Shown: positions 32,980 to 42,036, counted from the stretch's first letter. The stretch is DNA of 42,060 nt from Clostridium sp. (GCF_030532265.1 NZ_JAUNLM010000016.1:1-42060), one strand, 5' to 3'. The notes: a model not told the origin generated them from the letters alone. A program made the numbers and translations.

Positions 32980-34053
32980 TCAATTCAAAAGTTTTAAAAG
33001 TTTATTATATATCTCTAATGCAATTTGTTTATCAATACTTTTCTCTTGCCATATTTCTTCTGCTTTTATAGCTTGTAATACAAGCATCATAAGTCCATCA
33101 CAAGTTACTTTGCCTTTTTCCATACCAATTTTTAAAAACTTTGTTTTAAGTGGATTATATATTAGATCAATTAATACATCAAATTTTTCAATTACCTCAA
33201 AAAAAACAGGAGAATTATGAATATTTGGATACATCCCAACAGGAGTTGTATTTATAAGTGCATATCCTTCTATATCATTTATTTCATCATAAGTTAAAAC
33301 TTTTATATTTTTAATATCCTTATATAGTTGTTTTTTATTTCTGCTTACTATAATTATTTCTTTAGCACCATTATCTAATAAATAGGTAACTACTGCCTTG
33401 CTAGCACCACCAGTTCCTAGAACCATAACTTTTTTATCAAAAACATTAATGTCTTTATATTCTAACATATATTTAAATCCATAATAATCAGTATTATAAC
33501 CTAAAAGTTTATTATTTTTATTAAATATTGTATTAACTGCACCAATTTTTTTAGCTTCTTCTGAAACAAAGTCTAAATCTTTAATAACTGTTTCTTTATA
33601 TGGTATTGTTACATTAACTCCTTTAATATCTAATTTCTTTAATGTTTCTTTTATATTTTTTATTTCATCTTTTGGTATTTCAATTAAATTATACTCTCCT
33701 TCAATATTAAGCTTATTAAATATAAATTTATGAATTTCAGGAGAAAATGAATGAGAAAGTTTTTCCCCAATTAATCCATAACTTTCTCTATTTAACTTTC
33801 TTTTTTGGAGTGATTTAGATATTTCCATCATTTCAATAAAGAATTTCTTCAATTCTTCTTTATAATCTTTATTTTTTAATCTATGTATATTTTTATTAAT
33901 TACATCGTCTTCTCTTCCCTTATGAAATATTTCTAAGTTATTTTTCTTTTTATATTCTGCAACTTTAAGGACAACATCCATTCTTTCTTCAAATAATCTT
34001 GTAATTTCTTTATCTATATTATCAATCTCTTTTCTGAAATCTTCTAAATCCAT
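32980..34053 (-). CDS. aroE: Chorismate mutase (AroQ type) fused to shikimate dehydrogenase
   Basis: Bifunctional 357-residue protein. Residues 1-85 form an AroQ-type chorismate mutase (chorismate to prephenate) that keeps the expected active-site set R7, R24, K35, R47, E48 and Q83 by comparison with the E. coli enzyme. Residues 92-357 form shikimate dehydrogenase (3-dehydroshikimate plus NADPH to shikimate). This half has the LSHSFSP substrate loop (99-105), catalytic K153 in NVTIPYKE, D189 in GYNTD and the NADP-binding GTGGAS at 213-218. The linker is short and there is no frameshift, so the fusion is genuine. The two reactions are not consecutive, which makes the fusion notable. ATG 34053 is 5 bases after aroC. 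Confidence 0.95.
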   Translation of the reverse strand: MDLEDFRKEIDNIDKEITRLFEERMDVVLKVAEYKKKNNLEIFHKGREDDVINKNIHRLKNKDYKEELKKFFIEMMEISKSLQKRKLNRESYGLIGEKLSHSFSPEIHKFIFNKLNIEGEYNLIEIPKDEIKNIKETLKKLDIKGVNVTIPYKETVIKDLDFVSEEAKKIGAVNTIFNKNNKLLGYNTDYYGFKYMLEYKDINVFDKKVMVLGTGGASKAVVTYLLDNGAKEIIIVSRNKKQLYKDIKNIKVLTYDEINDIEGYALINTTPVGMYPNIHNSPVFFEVIEKFDVLIDLIYNPLKTKFLKIGMEKGKVTCDGLMMLVLQAIKAEEIWQEKSIDKQIALEIYNKLLKLLN

Positions 34054-34058
34054 AATTA

Positions 34059-35138
34059 CTATCGTCCTTTCAAAAGTTCTAAAATCCCTATAGCTGCTAC
34101 ACTTTCAATAACAGGTAAGGCTCTTTGTACTATACAAGGGTCATGTCTTCCTTCTATATTTAATTCTTCTTCTATTTTTTCTTCTATATTTATAGTATGT
34201 TGTGGCTTTAATATAGAAGCAGTAGGTTTTATTGCAACTTTAAATACTATTGGCATACCATTTGTTATTCCACCCAATATTCCACCATTATTATTAGTTT
34301 TAGTCTTTACTTTATTTTCTTCATAGTAAAATTCATCATTAGCTTTTGAACCCATAAGCTTTGTAATATTAAAACCTTCTCCAAATTCAACACCTTTAAC
34401 AGCGGGTACTGAAAATAAAAGATGTGCTAAAACTGATTCTACTGAATCAAAAAATGGATCACCTATTCCTGGATTTACATTTATTATTGCACATTCAATA
34501 ACTCCTCCAACAGAATCTCCTGATCTTTTGGCATTTAATATTTTTTCTCTTATCTTTTCTTCTAATGATTTATTTATTAAAGGTAATTCTTCTTTTGGAA
34601 GATTATTTATTAATTCATCACTTATATTTGTATAATCAAAACTATCATCTTCTATATTATAAATACTCTTTATGTGAGATACAATTTTTATTCCTTTTTC
34701 TTCTAATATTTGTTTGCATATTGAACCTGCAAAAACAATTGGTGCTGTTATTCTTCCTGAAAAATGGCCTCCACCTCTATAATCATTAAAGCCATTATAT
34801 TTAACAAAGCCTGTATAATCTGCATGACCAGGTCTCATTAAATTTTTAAGCTTACTATAATCTTTAGATCTTTTATCACCATTTTTTATTATTCCACAAA
34901 GAGGTGTACCTGTAGTTTTTTCATTAAATATTCCACTTAATATTTCTACTTTGTCTCCTTCTTTTCTAGCAGTTGATAAGTTATTTCTTCCTGGAGCTCT
35001 TCTTTCCATTTCAAAATTAATTTTATCTAAGTCTATATTAAAACCAGAAGGAAGTCCATCTATAGTTATACCAATAGCATTTCCATGAGATTCTCCAAAT
35101 ATAGATAACTTTATATTGTTTCCAAAAACTCCGCTCAT
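34059..35138 (-). CDS. aroC: Chorismate synthase
   Basis: FMN-dependent enzyme that removes phosphate from EPSP to give chorismate, the branch point to aromatic amino acids, folate and quinones. The 359 residues show the signature GESHG near the N-terminus (about 15-19), the RAPGRN(N)LSTARKEGD region at 48-63 and the FSGRITAP segment. Length is normal. ATG 35138 overlaps the aroA stop by 4 bases (ATGA), indicating coupled translation. The stop is 5 bases before the aroE fusion. Confidence 0.97.
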   Translation of the reverse strand: MSGVFGNNIKLSIFGESHGNAIGITIDGLPSGFNIDLDKINFEMERRAPGRNNLSTARKEGDKVEILSGIFNEKTTGTPLCGIIKNGDKRSKDYSKLKNLMRPGHADYTGFVKYNGFNDYRGGGHFSGRITAPIVFAGSICKQILEEKGIKIVSHIKSIYNIEDDSFDYTNISDELINNLPKEELPLINKSLEEKIREKILNAKRSGDSVGGVIECAIINVNPGIGDPFFDSVESVLAHLLFSVPAVKGVEFGEGFNITKLMGSKANDEFYYEENKVKTKTNNNGGILGGITNGMPIVFKVAIKPTASILKPQHTINIEEKIEEELNIEGRHDPCIVQRALPVIESVAAIGILELLKGR

Positions 35139-36409
35139 TCTACTTTTCCTCCTAGTCTTTTAAAATCTTCAAAAAATCTTGGATAAGACTTTGATACACA
35201 TTCAAAATCCTTAAGTATTATACTTTCTTCACATCTAGTTGCAGCTATAGAAAGCATCATAGCAATTCTATGGTCTTTATGACTCCAAACCTCAACATTT
35301 CCATTAAAGTTTTCTATTCCATATATAATTAACGAATCTTCTTTTTCAACTATTTTAGCTCCAAGCTTTGAAAGTTCTAAATTTATTGCATGAAGTCTAT
35401 CGCACTCTTTTATTCTAAGTCTTCTTGCATTTATTATTTCTGTTTTCCCATTAGATAAGGCTGCTACTACTGATAATATAGGTATAATATCAGGACAACC
35501 TGATGCATCAATAATTGTACCAAAAGTTTCATTTGAATAACCAATTATCTTATCTAACTTTATTTCAAATTTAACTCCCATTCTTTCTAATATATCTATA
35601 ACCTCTTTATCACCTTGGAGAGAATTAATATTTAATCCATCACATAAAACCTTATTTCCTATTGCATCAGCACATAAAAAGAATGCTCCTTGCGAATAAT
35701 CCCCTTCAACTTTATATTCTCTTCCTTTATATTTTTGATTTCCTTTTATAAAAAACTCTTTATAATTTTTATTTTCTATAATAATTCCAAAATCATTAAG
35801 TGCTTTTAATGTTAAATCTATATATCCTTTTGATTCTAAATTTCCTTCTATAATAATTTTTGAATCTCCATTTAATAAGGGTAATGTGAACATAAGTCCT
35901 GTTATAAATTGTGAACTTACATCACCTCTTACATAAAAATCTCCACATTTTAATTTTCCAGAAAACACAAAATCAAGTTCATTTTCTTTATATGTATACT
36001 TAATATTATTATTTTCAAATATATTATAATAAATATTCAATGGTCTTTTTCCTAAATTTCCTCTGCCTATAAATCTATTAGTTCCATTTACTAATGTAGC
36101 AATTGGAATTAAAAATCTTAAAGTTGAACCTGATTCATTACAATCTATTATTTTATCTTCTTTAAAAGATTTATTATTTAAGTTTATTCCTTTTATTCTT
36201 AATGAGTTTTGTAAAATTTCTATTTGAGCTCCAAGAGCCCTCATTCCATTTATTGTTGCTATTATATCATCTGATAAATCTATATTTTTAATTAAGCTTT
36301 CCTCATTACTTAAAGATGCACAAATTACCGCTCTATGGGCCATACTTTTTGAAGGAGGAATTAAAAGTTCACCGCTTAACTTATTATTTCCAATTTTAAT
36401 ACTAGCCAT
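35135..36409 (-). CDS. aroA: 3-phosphoshikimate 1-carboxyvinyltransferase (EPSP synthase)
   Basis: Transfers the enolpyruvyl group of PEP to shikimate 3-phosphate. The 424 residues contain the PEP/S3P-binding PPSKSMAHRA (18-27, with K21, S22 and R27), NESGSTLRF at 91-99 and the C-terminal DHRIAMM motif. In the loop that carries the glyphosate-sensitive Gly in class I enzymes, the sequence reads SGST rather than GNAGT, as in many clostridial enzymes. Spacing: 16 bases after aroB and overlap of 4 bases with aroC. Confidence 0.97.
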   Translation of the reverse strand: MASIKIGNNKLSGELLIPPSKSMAHRAVICASLSNEESLIKNIDLSDDIIATINGMRALGAQIEILQNSLRIKGINLNNKSFKEDKIIDCNESGSTLRFLIPIATLVNGTNRFIGRGNLGKRPLNIYYNIFENNNIKYTYKENELDFVFSGKLKCGDFYVRGDVSSQFITGLMFTLPLLNGDSKIIIEGNLESKGYIDLTLKALNDFGIIIENKNYKEFFIKGNQKYKGREYKVEGDYSQGAFFLCADAIGNKVLCDGLNINSLQGDKEVIDILERMGVKFEIKLDKIIGYSNETFGTIIDASGCPDIIPILSVVAALSNGKTEIINARRLRIKECDRLHAINLELSKLGAKIVEKEDSLIIYGIENFNGNVEVWSHKDHRIAMMLSIAATRCEESIILKDFECVSKSYPRFFEDFKRLGGKVE

Positions 36410-36425
36410 AAAATAATTCTCCCTT

Positions 36426-37478
36426 CTATTTAAAGAAATCTATTGTTGTATTATAAACTTCTGCATTTCCTATCTCTTTCATAATTACAACCTTTAAAAC
36501 ACTTCCCATATTCTTTTTATCTAATGATATAGTTTCTATTATTTCATCTTTATCACCTAAATCTATATTAAAAGGAAGACCATGTCTTACTAATATTTCT
36601 TTAACACTTTCAGAATAATTATTTAAAACCAATCCTTTTTCTTCTGAAAGCTTTGTAATTAAATACATACCAATTCCAACAGCTTCTCCATGAGTAAACT
36701 CTTTAAATCCATATTTTTTCTCTATTGCATGACCTAAAGTATGACCAAAGTTTAAAATCATTCTTTCTCCTAAATCTTTTTCATCTCTTTCTACTATTTC
36801 TCTTTTAATATTACAGCAAGTATAAATTATATGTTCTATATTCTCCATAACTTCTTCTCTGCTATTTAAACTATTTAAAAGTTTATAAAGCTCAAAGTCT
36901 TTTATGAATCCATACTTTATAACTTCTCCCATTCCATCTTTAAAAAACTTTTCTTCTAATGTATTTAAAACATATGGATCAATTAAAACAAGTTTCGGTT
37001 GATAAAAACTTCCAACTAAGTTTTTTCCTCTTTCTAAATCAACTCCAACCTTTCCTCCAACACTACTATCAACTTGTGAAAGTAAACTTGTTGGAATTTG
37101 TACAAAAGGGACACCCCTTAAAAATGTTGATGCAATAAATCCACCAAGATCTCCAACAACACCTCCACCTAAAGTTATTATTAAATCTTTTCTAGTTAAC
37201 CTAAAGTCTAATAATTTATTATATATAGGTAAAAGAGAGTGGAATGACTTACTTTCTTCTCCTGGAATAATTACATATTTTAATGTTTCAAACTCAGCTT
37301 CTTCTAATGACTTTTCTACTATATCACCATAATATTTATCTACATTTTTATCAGTTAAAATAAACACTTTATTACAATTAAATAATTCTTTTATTTTGTT
37401 TCCTACATTTTTTATTAATCCTTTTTCTATTTCTATGTTATAAGAGTTATCTCCTAAATTAACTAAAAGTTTTTTCAT
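36426..37478 (-). CDS. aroB: 3-dehydroquinate synthase
   Basis: Second shikimate-pathway enzyme; converts DAHP to 3-dehydroquinate using NAD+ and a divalent metal. The 350 residues have the NAD-binding GGGVVGDLGG at 104-113, the S/T-rich KNLVGSFYQPK segment (152-162) and the metal-ligand residues E186 and two His in the segments NFGHTLGHAIE and FTHGEA. ATG 37478 follows AGAGGTG. First gene of the aroB-aroA-aroC-aroE-aroK-aroF run, so the operon promoter should lie in the 125 bases upstream; a pair of dyads is located there (37540-37600). Confidence 0.97.
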   Translation of the reverse strand: MKKLLVNLGDNSYNIEIEKGLIKNVGNKIKELFNCNKVFILTDKNVDKYYGDIVEKSLEEAEFETLKYVIIPGEESKSFHSLLPIYNKLLDFRLTRKDLIITLGGGVVGDLGGFIASTFLRGVPFVQIPTSLLSQVDSSVGGKVGVDLERGKNLVGSFYQPKLVLIDPYVLNTLEEKFFKDGMGEVIKYGFIKDFELYKLLNSLNSREEVMENIEHIIYTCCNIKREIVERDEKDLGERMILNFGHTLGHAIEKKYGFKEFTHGEAVGIGMYLITKLSEEKGLVLNNYSESVKEILVRHGLPFNIDLGDKDEIIETISLDKKNMGSVLKVVIMKEIGNAEVYNTTIDFFK

Positions 37479-37539
37479 AAAGCACCTCTTTTAATTTTCA
37501 TGAATTTTTTAATAAATAGCCTAATTTTATTTATTAATC

Positions 37540-37600
37540 ATAGTAAATTACTATTAATTCTTATAATAGTTTACCATAAACATAATATTTTATGGACTAT
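37540..37600. promoter_or_regulatory. Dyads upstream of the aro operon
   Basis: ATAGTAA-A-TTACTAT at 37540-37554 is a perfect 7-bp inverted repeat, 62 bases before the aroB start. A second one, ATAGTtta-CCATAAA (37566-37580) with TTTATGG-ACTAT (37589-37600), lies just beyond it. Both share ATAGT/ACTAT arms. They could be operators for an aromatic-pathway regulator or parts of the leader RNA. No T-box or other leader was recognised here. Confidence 0.3.
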
Positions 37601-37603
37601 TAC

Positions 37604-37653
37604 ATCTTATAAAATAAAAAAGAGCCCTTAAGCTCATTTTTATTTTATAAGAT
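37604..37653 (-). terminator. Extended terminator of the cardiolipin synthase gene
   Basis: An unusually long hairpin: 22-base arms (37604-37625 with 37632-37653), paired except for one mismatch, and a 6-base loop. The GAGC/GCTC core is flanked by A and T tracts that also pair. On the minus strand, GGCTC is followed by TTTTTTATTTT. It separates cls from aroB. Confidence 0.82.
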
Positions 37654-37718
37654 ACTAACTAATTATGTTGTTTAATTTATAATAAAAATAATATCAAAAA
37701 AATTTTAAAATAACTATT

Positions 37719-39149
37719 TTAAAGTATTGGGGCTAGCAATCTTACTATAGATTCCATAATTCTTCTACCTCTTGACCTATTTACAAATTTCTCAAGTTTT
37801 ATTTCTGTAGAATCTTTTAAATCCATCATAAAGTCATTTTCACATTCTTTTGCTTTATTTTCATCAAAAATAAATGCATTAACTTCAAAATTAAGATAAA
37901 AACTTCTCATATCCATATTTGCAGTTCCTATACTAGAAACAGCTGTATCTACAACTAAAGTTTTTGAATGAATAAAACCCTTTTGATAATAATAAACCCT
38001 TGCCCCTGCTTTTAAAAGCTCACCTATATAAGAATCAGCTGCCCATTTCATAAACATATGGTCTGGTTTTCCTGGTATTAAAATTCTAACATCTACTCCA
38101 GATAATGCTGATAATCTTATAGATTCAAACATTGGCTCATCTGGAACAAAATAAGGTGATGTTATATATACACTTTCTTTTGCATTATTTATCATCTTTA
38201 TATATGCATTTTTAATATATTCTTCATTATGGTCTGGACCGCTTGTTACTATTTGAACGCCCACATCTCCACCTGTATATTCATGCTTTGGCATAAATGT
38301 ACTAAAATCTTCTATATTTTCTTCTGATGCATAACACCAATCTAATAAAAATCTTTCATTTAAATCATTAACTGCTTTTCCTTTTATTCTTACGTGAGTG
38401 TCTCTCCAGTATCCAATTTTTTTGTCACGGCTTACATATTCATCTCCAACATTAAAACCACCTACATATCCATACTCTCCATCAATTACAACAATTTTTC
38501 TGTGATTTCTATAATTTATACGTGTATTAATATGTGGAAGAATTCCCGGAAAAAATATAGCAAATTTTCCTCCAAGCTCTAAAAATATTTTTAATTTTCT
38601 TTTAGTTATAGTGTAAGATCCCATACTATCTACTAATAGCCTTACTTCTACACCATGAGCTAACCTTTCTTCTAGAGCTTTTATTATTTTTGCACCTAAT
38701 AAATCTTTTCTAAATATATAATATTGAATATGAATATATTTTTTGGCATTCTTTATATCTTCTAATAATTTTTCAAATTTTACTTCACCGTCTATAAATA
38801 TATCTACTTCATTTCCAATAGTATATCTTGCACCATTGTTATTGTAGTTCATTCTTCTTAAATCTAAAAATCTTTTTCCACCATCATGTCCGCTTTCATC
38901 ATTTAATATTTCATTTAATTGCTTTTTCTTATTTACATCCTTTACTATCTTTTCTCTAAATAATTTTTGCCTACTAAAATTTTGTCCTAATAGTATGTAA
39001 ATTACAAATCCTAAACCAGGTAATAATATAAATATTAAAAGCCAAGCCCATGTTGTTGTTGGATCTTTTCTTTCTATAAAAATTAAAGAAAAAGCTAAAA
39101 TAATATTTAATGTTATTAATGAAATTGCTACTACCACAAATATACTCAT
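37719..39149 (-). CDS. cls: Cardiolipin synthase
   Basis: Membrane enzyme that joins two phosphatidylglycerol molecules into cardiolipin and glycerol. The 476 residues have two N-terminal membrane segments (about 3-24 and 34-54) and two phospholipase D HKD motifs: H216-x-K218-x4-D223 and H394-x-K396-x4-D401. Both catalytic halves are intact and length is normal. ATG 39149 follows TAGGAGGTG. It is transcribed alone and ends in a strong terminator. Together with pssA and the lipid kinase it makes three phospholipid enzymes in the window. Confidence 0.96.
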   Translation of the reverse strand: MSIFVVVAISLITLNIILAFSLIFIERKDPTTTWAWLLIFILLPGLGFVIYILLGQNFSRQKLFREKIVKDVNKKKQLNEILNDESGHDGGKRFLDLRRMNYNNNGARYTIGNEVDIFIDGEVKFEKLLEDIKNAKKYIHIQYYIFRKDLLGAKIIKALEERLAHGVEVRLLVDSMGSYTITKRKLKIFLELGGKFAIFFPGILPHINTRINYRNHRKIVVIDGEYGYVGGFNVGDEYVSRDKKIGYWRDTHVRIKGKAVNDLNERFLLDWCYASEENIEDFSTFMPKHEYTGGDVGVQIVTSGPDHNEEYIKNAYIKMINNAKESVYITSPYFVPDEPMFESIRLSALSGVDVRILIPGKPDHMFMKWAADSYIGELLKAGARVYYYQKGFIHSKTLVVDTAVSSIGTANMDMRSFYLNFEVNAFIFDENKAKECENDFMMDLKDSTEIKLEKFVNRSRGRRIMESIVRLLAPIL

Positions 39150-39287
39150 ATATTTACACCTCCTATTTAATTTTTCTTTATTTTTAGTATATTATATTAT
39201 CTTTAAAATTTGTATTCAATTATTACACTTTTCATTTTATTAATATAAAATTAATTATAATTATACTGTTTAATTTAAATTATATTA

Positions 39288-39320
39288 AAATAAGGTATAA
39301 GAATAAATCTTATACCTTAT
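39288..39320 (-). terminator. Terminator after the collagen-like gene
   Basis: A 13-bp perfect stem (39290-39302 with 39308-39320) and a 5-base loop lie 8 bases after the stop of the collagen-like gene on the minus strand. The following tract is TTTTAATATAA, only moderately U-rich. Confidence 0.72.
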
Positions 39321-39327
39321 CTAATAA

Positions 39328-41775
39328 TTATATTATTTTTACTATATTTATACGTGTTAAGAAATAATTTAAAGGAAGTTTACTTCCATTTACTAATTTC
39401 AGAAAAGCTTTATTATCACAATCGCAAACATTAATTATTGCACTACTTGATATATTAATAAGCATACCTTTTTTAATTATTTCACTAGCTGCTATACCAA
39501 CTGACTTTCCATTTAAAATTAATCTTACCTCAGCAATTGAGCAAACTTCTCCTGAAACAGATGTTGAAAAGTTCACTAAATAACTTCCATTCTCTAAGCA
39601 TATATTGCTTGCTCCTTCAACATGTTGTATTGATGTTCCTGATATAATTATATTTTCAAAAAGCTTTATTTCATCGTGCCCTTGAACTAATTGACACTTA
39701 TCACTAGAAATATATGCATATTCATCAGTTACTGGAGTTCCTGGATCTCCTTTTGGACCTCTTGGTCCTTCTTTACCTTCTGGTCCCTGTGGTCCTCTTA
39801 ATCCTATTGGGCCTTTTTCTCCTTCTGGACCTCTTTCTCCTTGAGCTCCTTTTGCTCCCTCTGGTACACTTGGTCCTTATGGTCCCTGTGGTCATACTGG
39901 TCCTTGCTCTACTTGATCTACCTTTGCTCATTCTGGTCCCCTTGGTCCTTCTGGCCCTATTGGTCCCCTTGGTCCTTCCTTACCTTCTGGGCCCTGCTCT
40001 CCTCTAGGTCCCATAACTCCTATTGGACCTACTGGTCCTTCTTCTCCTCTATCTCCCTTATCTCCTTTTAATCCTTGTGGTCCTCTTGGTCCTATTGGTC
40101 CCATTGGTCCTTCTTCTCCTCTATCTCCCTTAGCTCCTTTTGGCCCCTCTGGTCCCCTTGGTCCTTCCTTACCTTCTGGGCCTTCTGGTCCCTCCGGTCC
40201 TATTGGTCCTTCTTCTCCTCTTGGTCCTACTAATCCCATTGGTCCTATTGGCCCTATGTCTCCTTTTTCTCCTTTTAATCCCTGTGGTCCTCTTGGTCCT
40301 TCTGGGACAACTGGGCCAACTGGGCCAACATCTCCTTTTGGTCCTTCTGGGCCAATTTTACCTCTTGGTCCTTCTGATCCTTTTGCTCCTTCTGGACCTT
40401 GCTCCCCTTGATCTCCTTTTGGTCCTCTTTCACCTTGAATACCTTGCGGTCCTCTTGGTCCTTCTGGACCTCTTAATCCCTGTTCTCCTGGATCTCCTTT
40501 TTCTCCTTTTTCTCCTCTTAGTCCTCTTGCTCCTACTGGTCCTTGAATTCCCTGTGGTCCTTCTGGCCCTTCTGGACCTTGTTCCCCTTTTTCTCCTTTA
40601 GGCCCTTGTATTCCTTCTGGCCCTCTAGCTCCTTGCTCTCCTTTATCACCTTTATCTCCTTTTGGTCCCATTGGTCCTACTGGTCCTCTTGGACCCCTTT
40701 CACCTTTTAATCCTTGAATACCTTGAGGTCCTTCTGGCCCCTCTTCTCCTTGTTCTCCTTGTGGCCCCTCTGGTCCTTCTATTCCTTGAGGTCCTTGTGG
40801 CCCTTCTATACCCATTGGTCCTTCTGGTCCTCTTAATCCTTCTGGTCCTTGTTCTCCTCTTGGTCCTTCTGGTCCTCTTGGTCCCTCACTACCATCTGGA
40901 CCTATCGGACCTTCTTCTCCTCTTGGTCCTTCTGGACCTTCCGGTCCCTCTTTACCAACTGGCCCTTCTGGTCCTTCTGGACCTTCTTCTCCTTGTTCTC
41001 CTTTTTCTCCTTTAGGTCCTTCTGGTCCTCTTGGCCCCTCTGGTCCAATTAATCCAATTTCACCAGTATATCCTCTTGGACCTTGCGCACCTTCCGGTCC
41101 TTCTTTACCAACGGGCCCTATTGGTCCTTCTTCTCCCCTTGGACCTTCTGGTCCTCTTGGCCCCTCTGATCCCATTTCGCCTTTTGGTCCTCTTGGCCCT
41201 TCTTCTCCTCTCGGACCTTCTGGTCCTCTTGGTCCTTCTATACCATCACAACAACAATTTTCCTTATATAAAATACTTAAAATAGGTCCATTAATACCCC
41301 TAGATGAATCAAGTATAACCTCACCATTATAATTATCTGATGATTTTATCGTTATACTTATATTTTCTAGGTCAAGTTCAGAAAATTCTTCAAAAAGTTC
41401 AGTTATATCTATACTTATATAATTTCCTTGTGACTTTCCTGATATGAATAAATTTTTCTTAAATAAATTGCCCTTAGGAGCTGTATCATAATCGACACAT
41501 TCAAAATCATAATCTTCTAAATTATATAATATATCAATATACATTCCATTACAGCTAATCTTTCTTACAAAAAGTTTAAGCTCTACTTTACATATATCTG
41601 AACAAGGTATATTTTCTTCAATATTAAACTTTATAAGTGAATTAATTAAATTTTCATCACACTCAAAGTTTTCTCTTTTCAATACTACTAATACATTTTC
41701 ATTTGAAAAATTTTTATTAGGATAACTTGATGAAACAAAAGTATCATCAAATATCTTTATATTTTGGACTTTCAA
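39328..41775 (-). pseudogene. Collagen-like surface/exosporium-type protein, interrupted by three in-frame stops
   Basis: One continuous 815-codon frame from TTG 41775 (ribosome site AAAGGCGGTGG) to TAA at 39328. Residues 1-177 form a DNRLRE-like beta domain (opening with [10 protein letters not shown] at 11-20) ending in CCC. Residues 178-681 are Gly-x-y collagen triplets rich in GPE, GPR and GEE. Residues 682-815 form a globular C-terminal domain of about 134 residues, resembling C-terminal domains of BclA-like spore glycoproteins. Stops occur at codons 616 (TGA), 628 (TGA) and 633 (TAA), all within the collagen part, and the frame is clean on both sides. Without them this would be a normal full-length gene. 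As written, translation ends after 615 residues (39928), without the C-terminal domain. See findings for the likely cause. BclA-like proteins coat spores; location here is inferred. Confidence 0.85.
39733..41244 (-). repeat. Collagen Gly-x-y triplet region
   Basis: 168 triplets in which Gly occupies every third codon except at the substituted sites (Val or stop) and one Val at codon 490. On the plus strand this is a CC-rich nine-base pattern (GGTCCTNNN) lacking introns or spacers. The composition (Pro, Glu, Arg, Lys) would make a charged triple helix. It creates long antisense Leu-rich frames that are not genes. Confidence 0.9.
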
Positions 41776-41974
41776 AAAACCACCGCCTTTAAGTAATCAT
41801 TACATTATATTCCTATTAAATTACTTTGTTATTAAAAATAACTATTTTTAAAAATCCAATTATACTTTCTAAAAATGAAGACTTTATCCTGTAGTATTCA
41901 TAATTATTTTAATTATAAAACATATAAAATTTAAAACCTTAAATGATATATTGTTAAAATATTTTAATATAAAG

Positions 41975-42003
41975 AAAAAAAGCCTTTAGTAAAACTAAAG
42001 ACT
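41975..42003 (-). terminator. Terminator of a gene lying mostly beyond the right edge
   Basis: CTTTAGT (41984-41990) pairs with ACTAAAG (41994-42000) around AAA. On the minus strand it is followed by GGCTTTTTTTCTTT, so it ends a minus-strand transcript that enters from the right. The 285 bases from 41776 to the edge hold only this hairpin and the gene end listed next. Confidence 0.7.
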
Positions 42004-42036
42004 TTTTCGACAATAATTTAAAGTGTTATATATTAA

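Noticed and set aside
31372-37478. aroF regulated by a T-box or trp leader in front of the operon
   Set aside because: The 240 bases upstream of aroB contain no T-box motif or leader peptide, only the dyads and the cls terminator.
39866-39930. Frameshift in the collagen-like gene
   Set aside because: The reading frame is the same before and after this segment (2448 bases is exactly 816 codons); the interruptions are substitutions only.
39733-41244. CRISPR-like array or tandem DNA repeat
   Set aside because: The periodicity is 9 bases within a coding frame (Gly-x-y), with no 25-40-base repeats, no unique spacers and no cas genes nearby.
39714-41285. Long plus-strand Leu-rich and Trp/Ser-rich open frames
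   Set aside because: They are antisense to the collagen triplets: GGTCCT-type repeats read on the other strand give Leu/Val/Pro or Trp/Ser runs. They lack ribosome sites and plausible composition.
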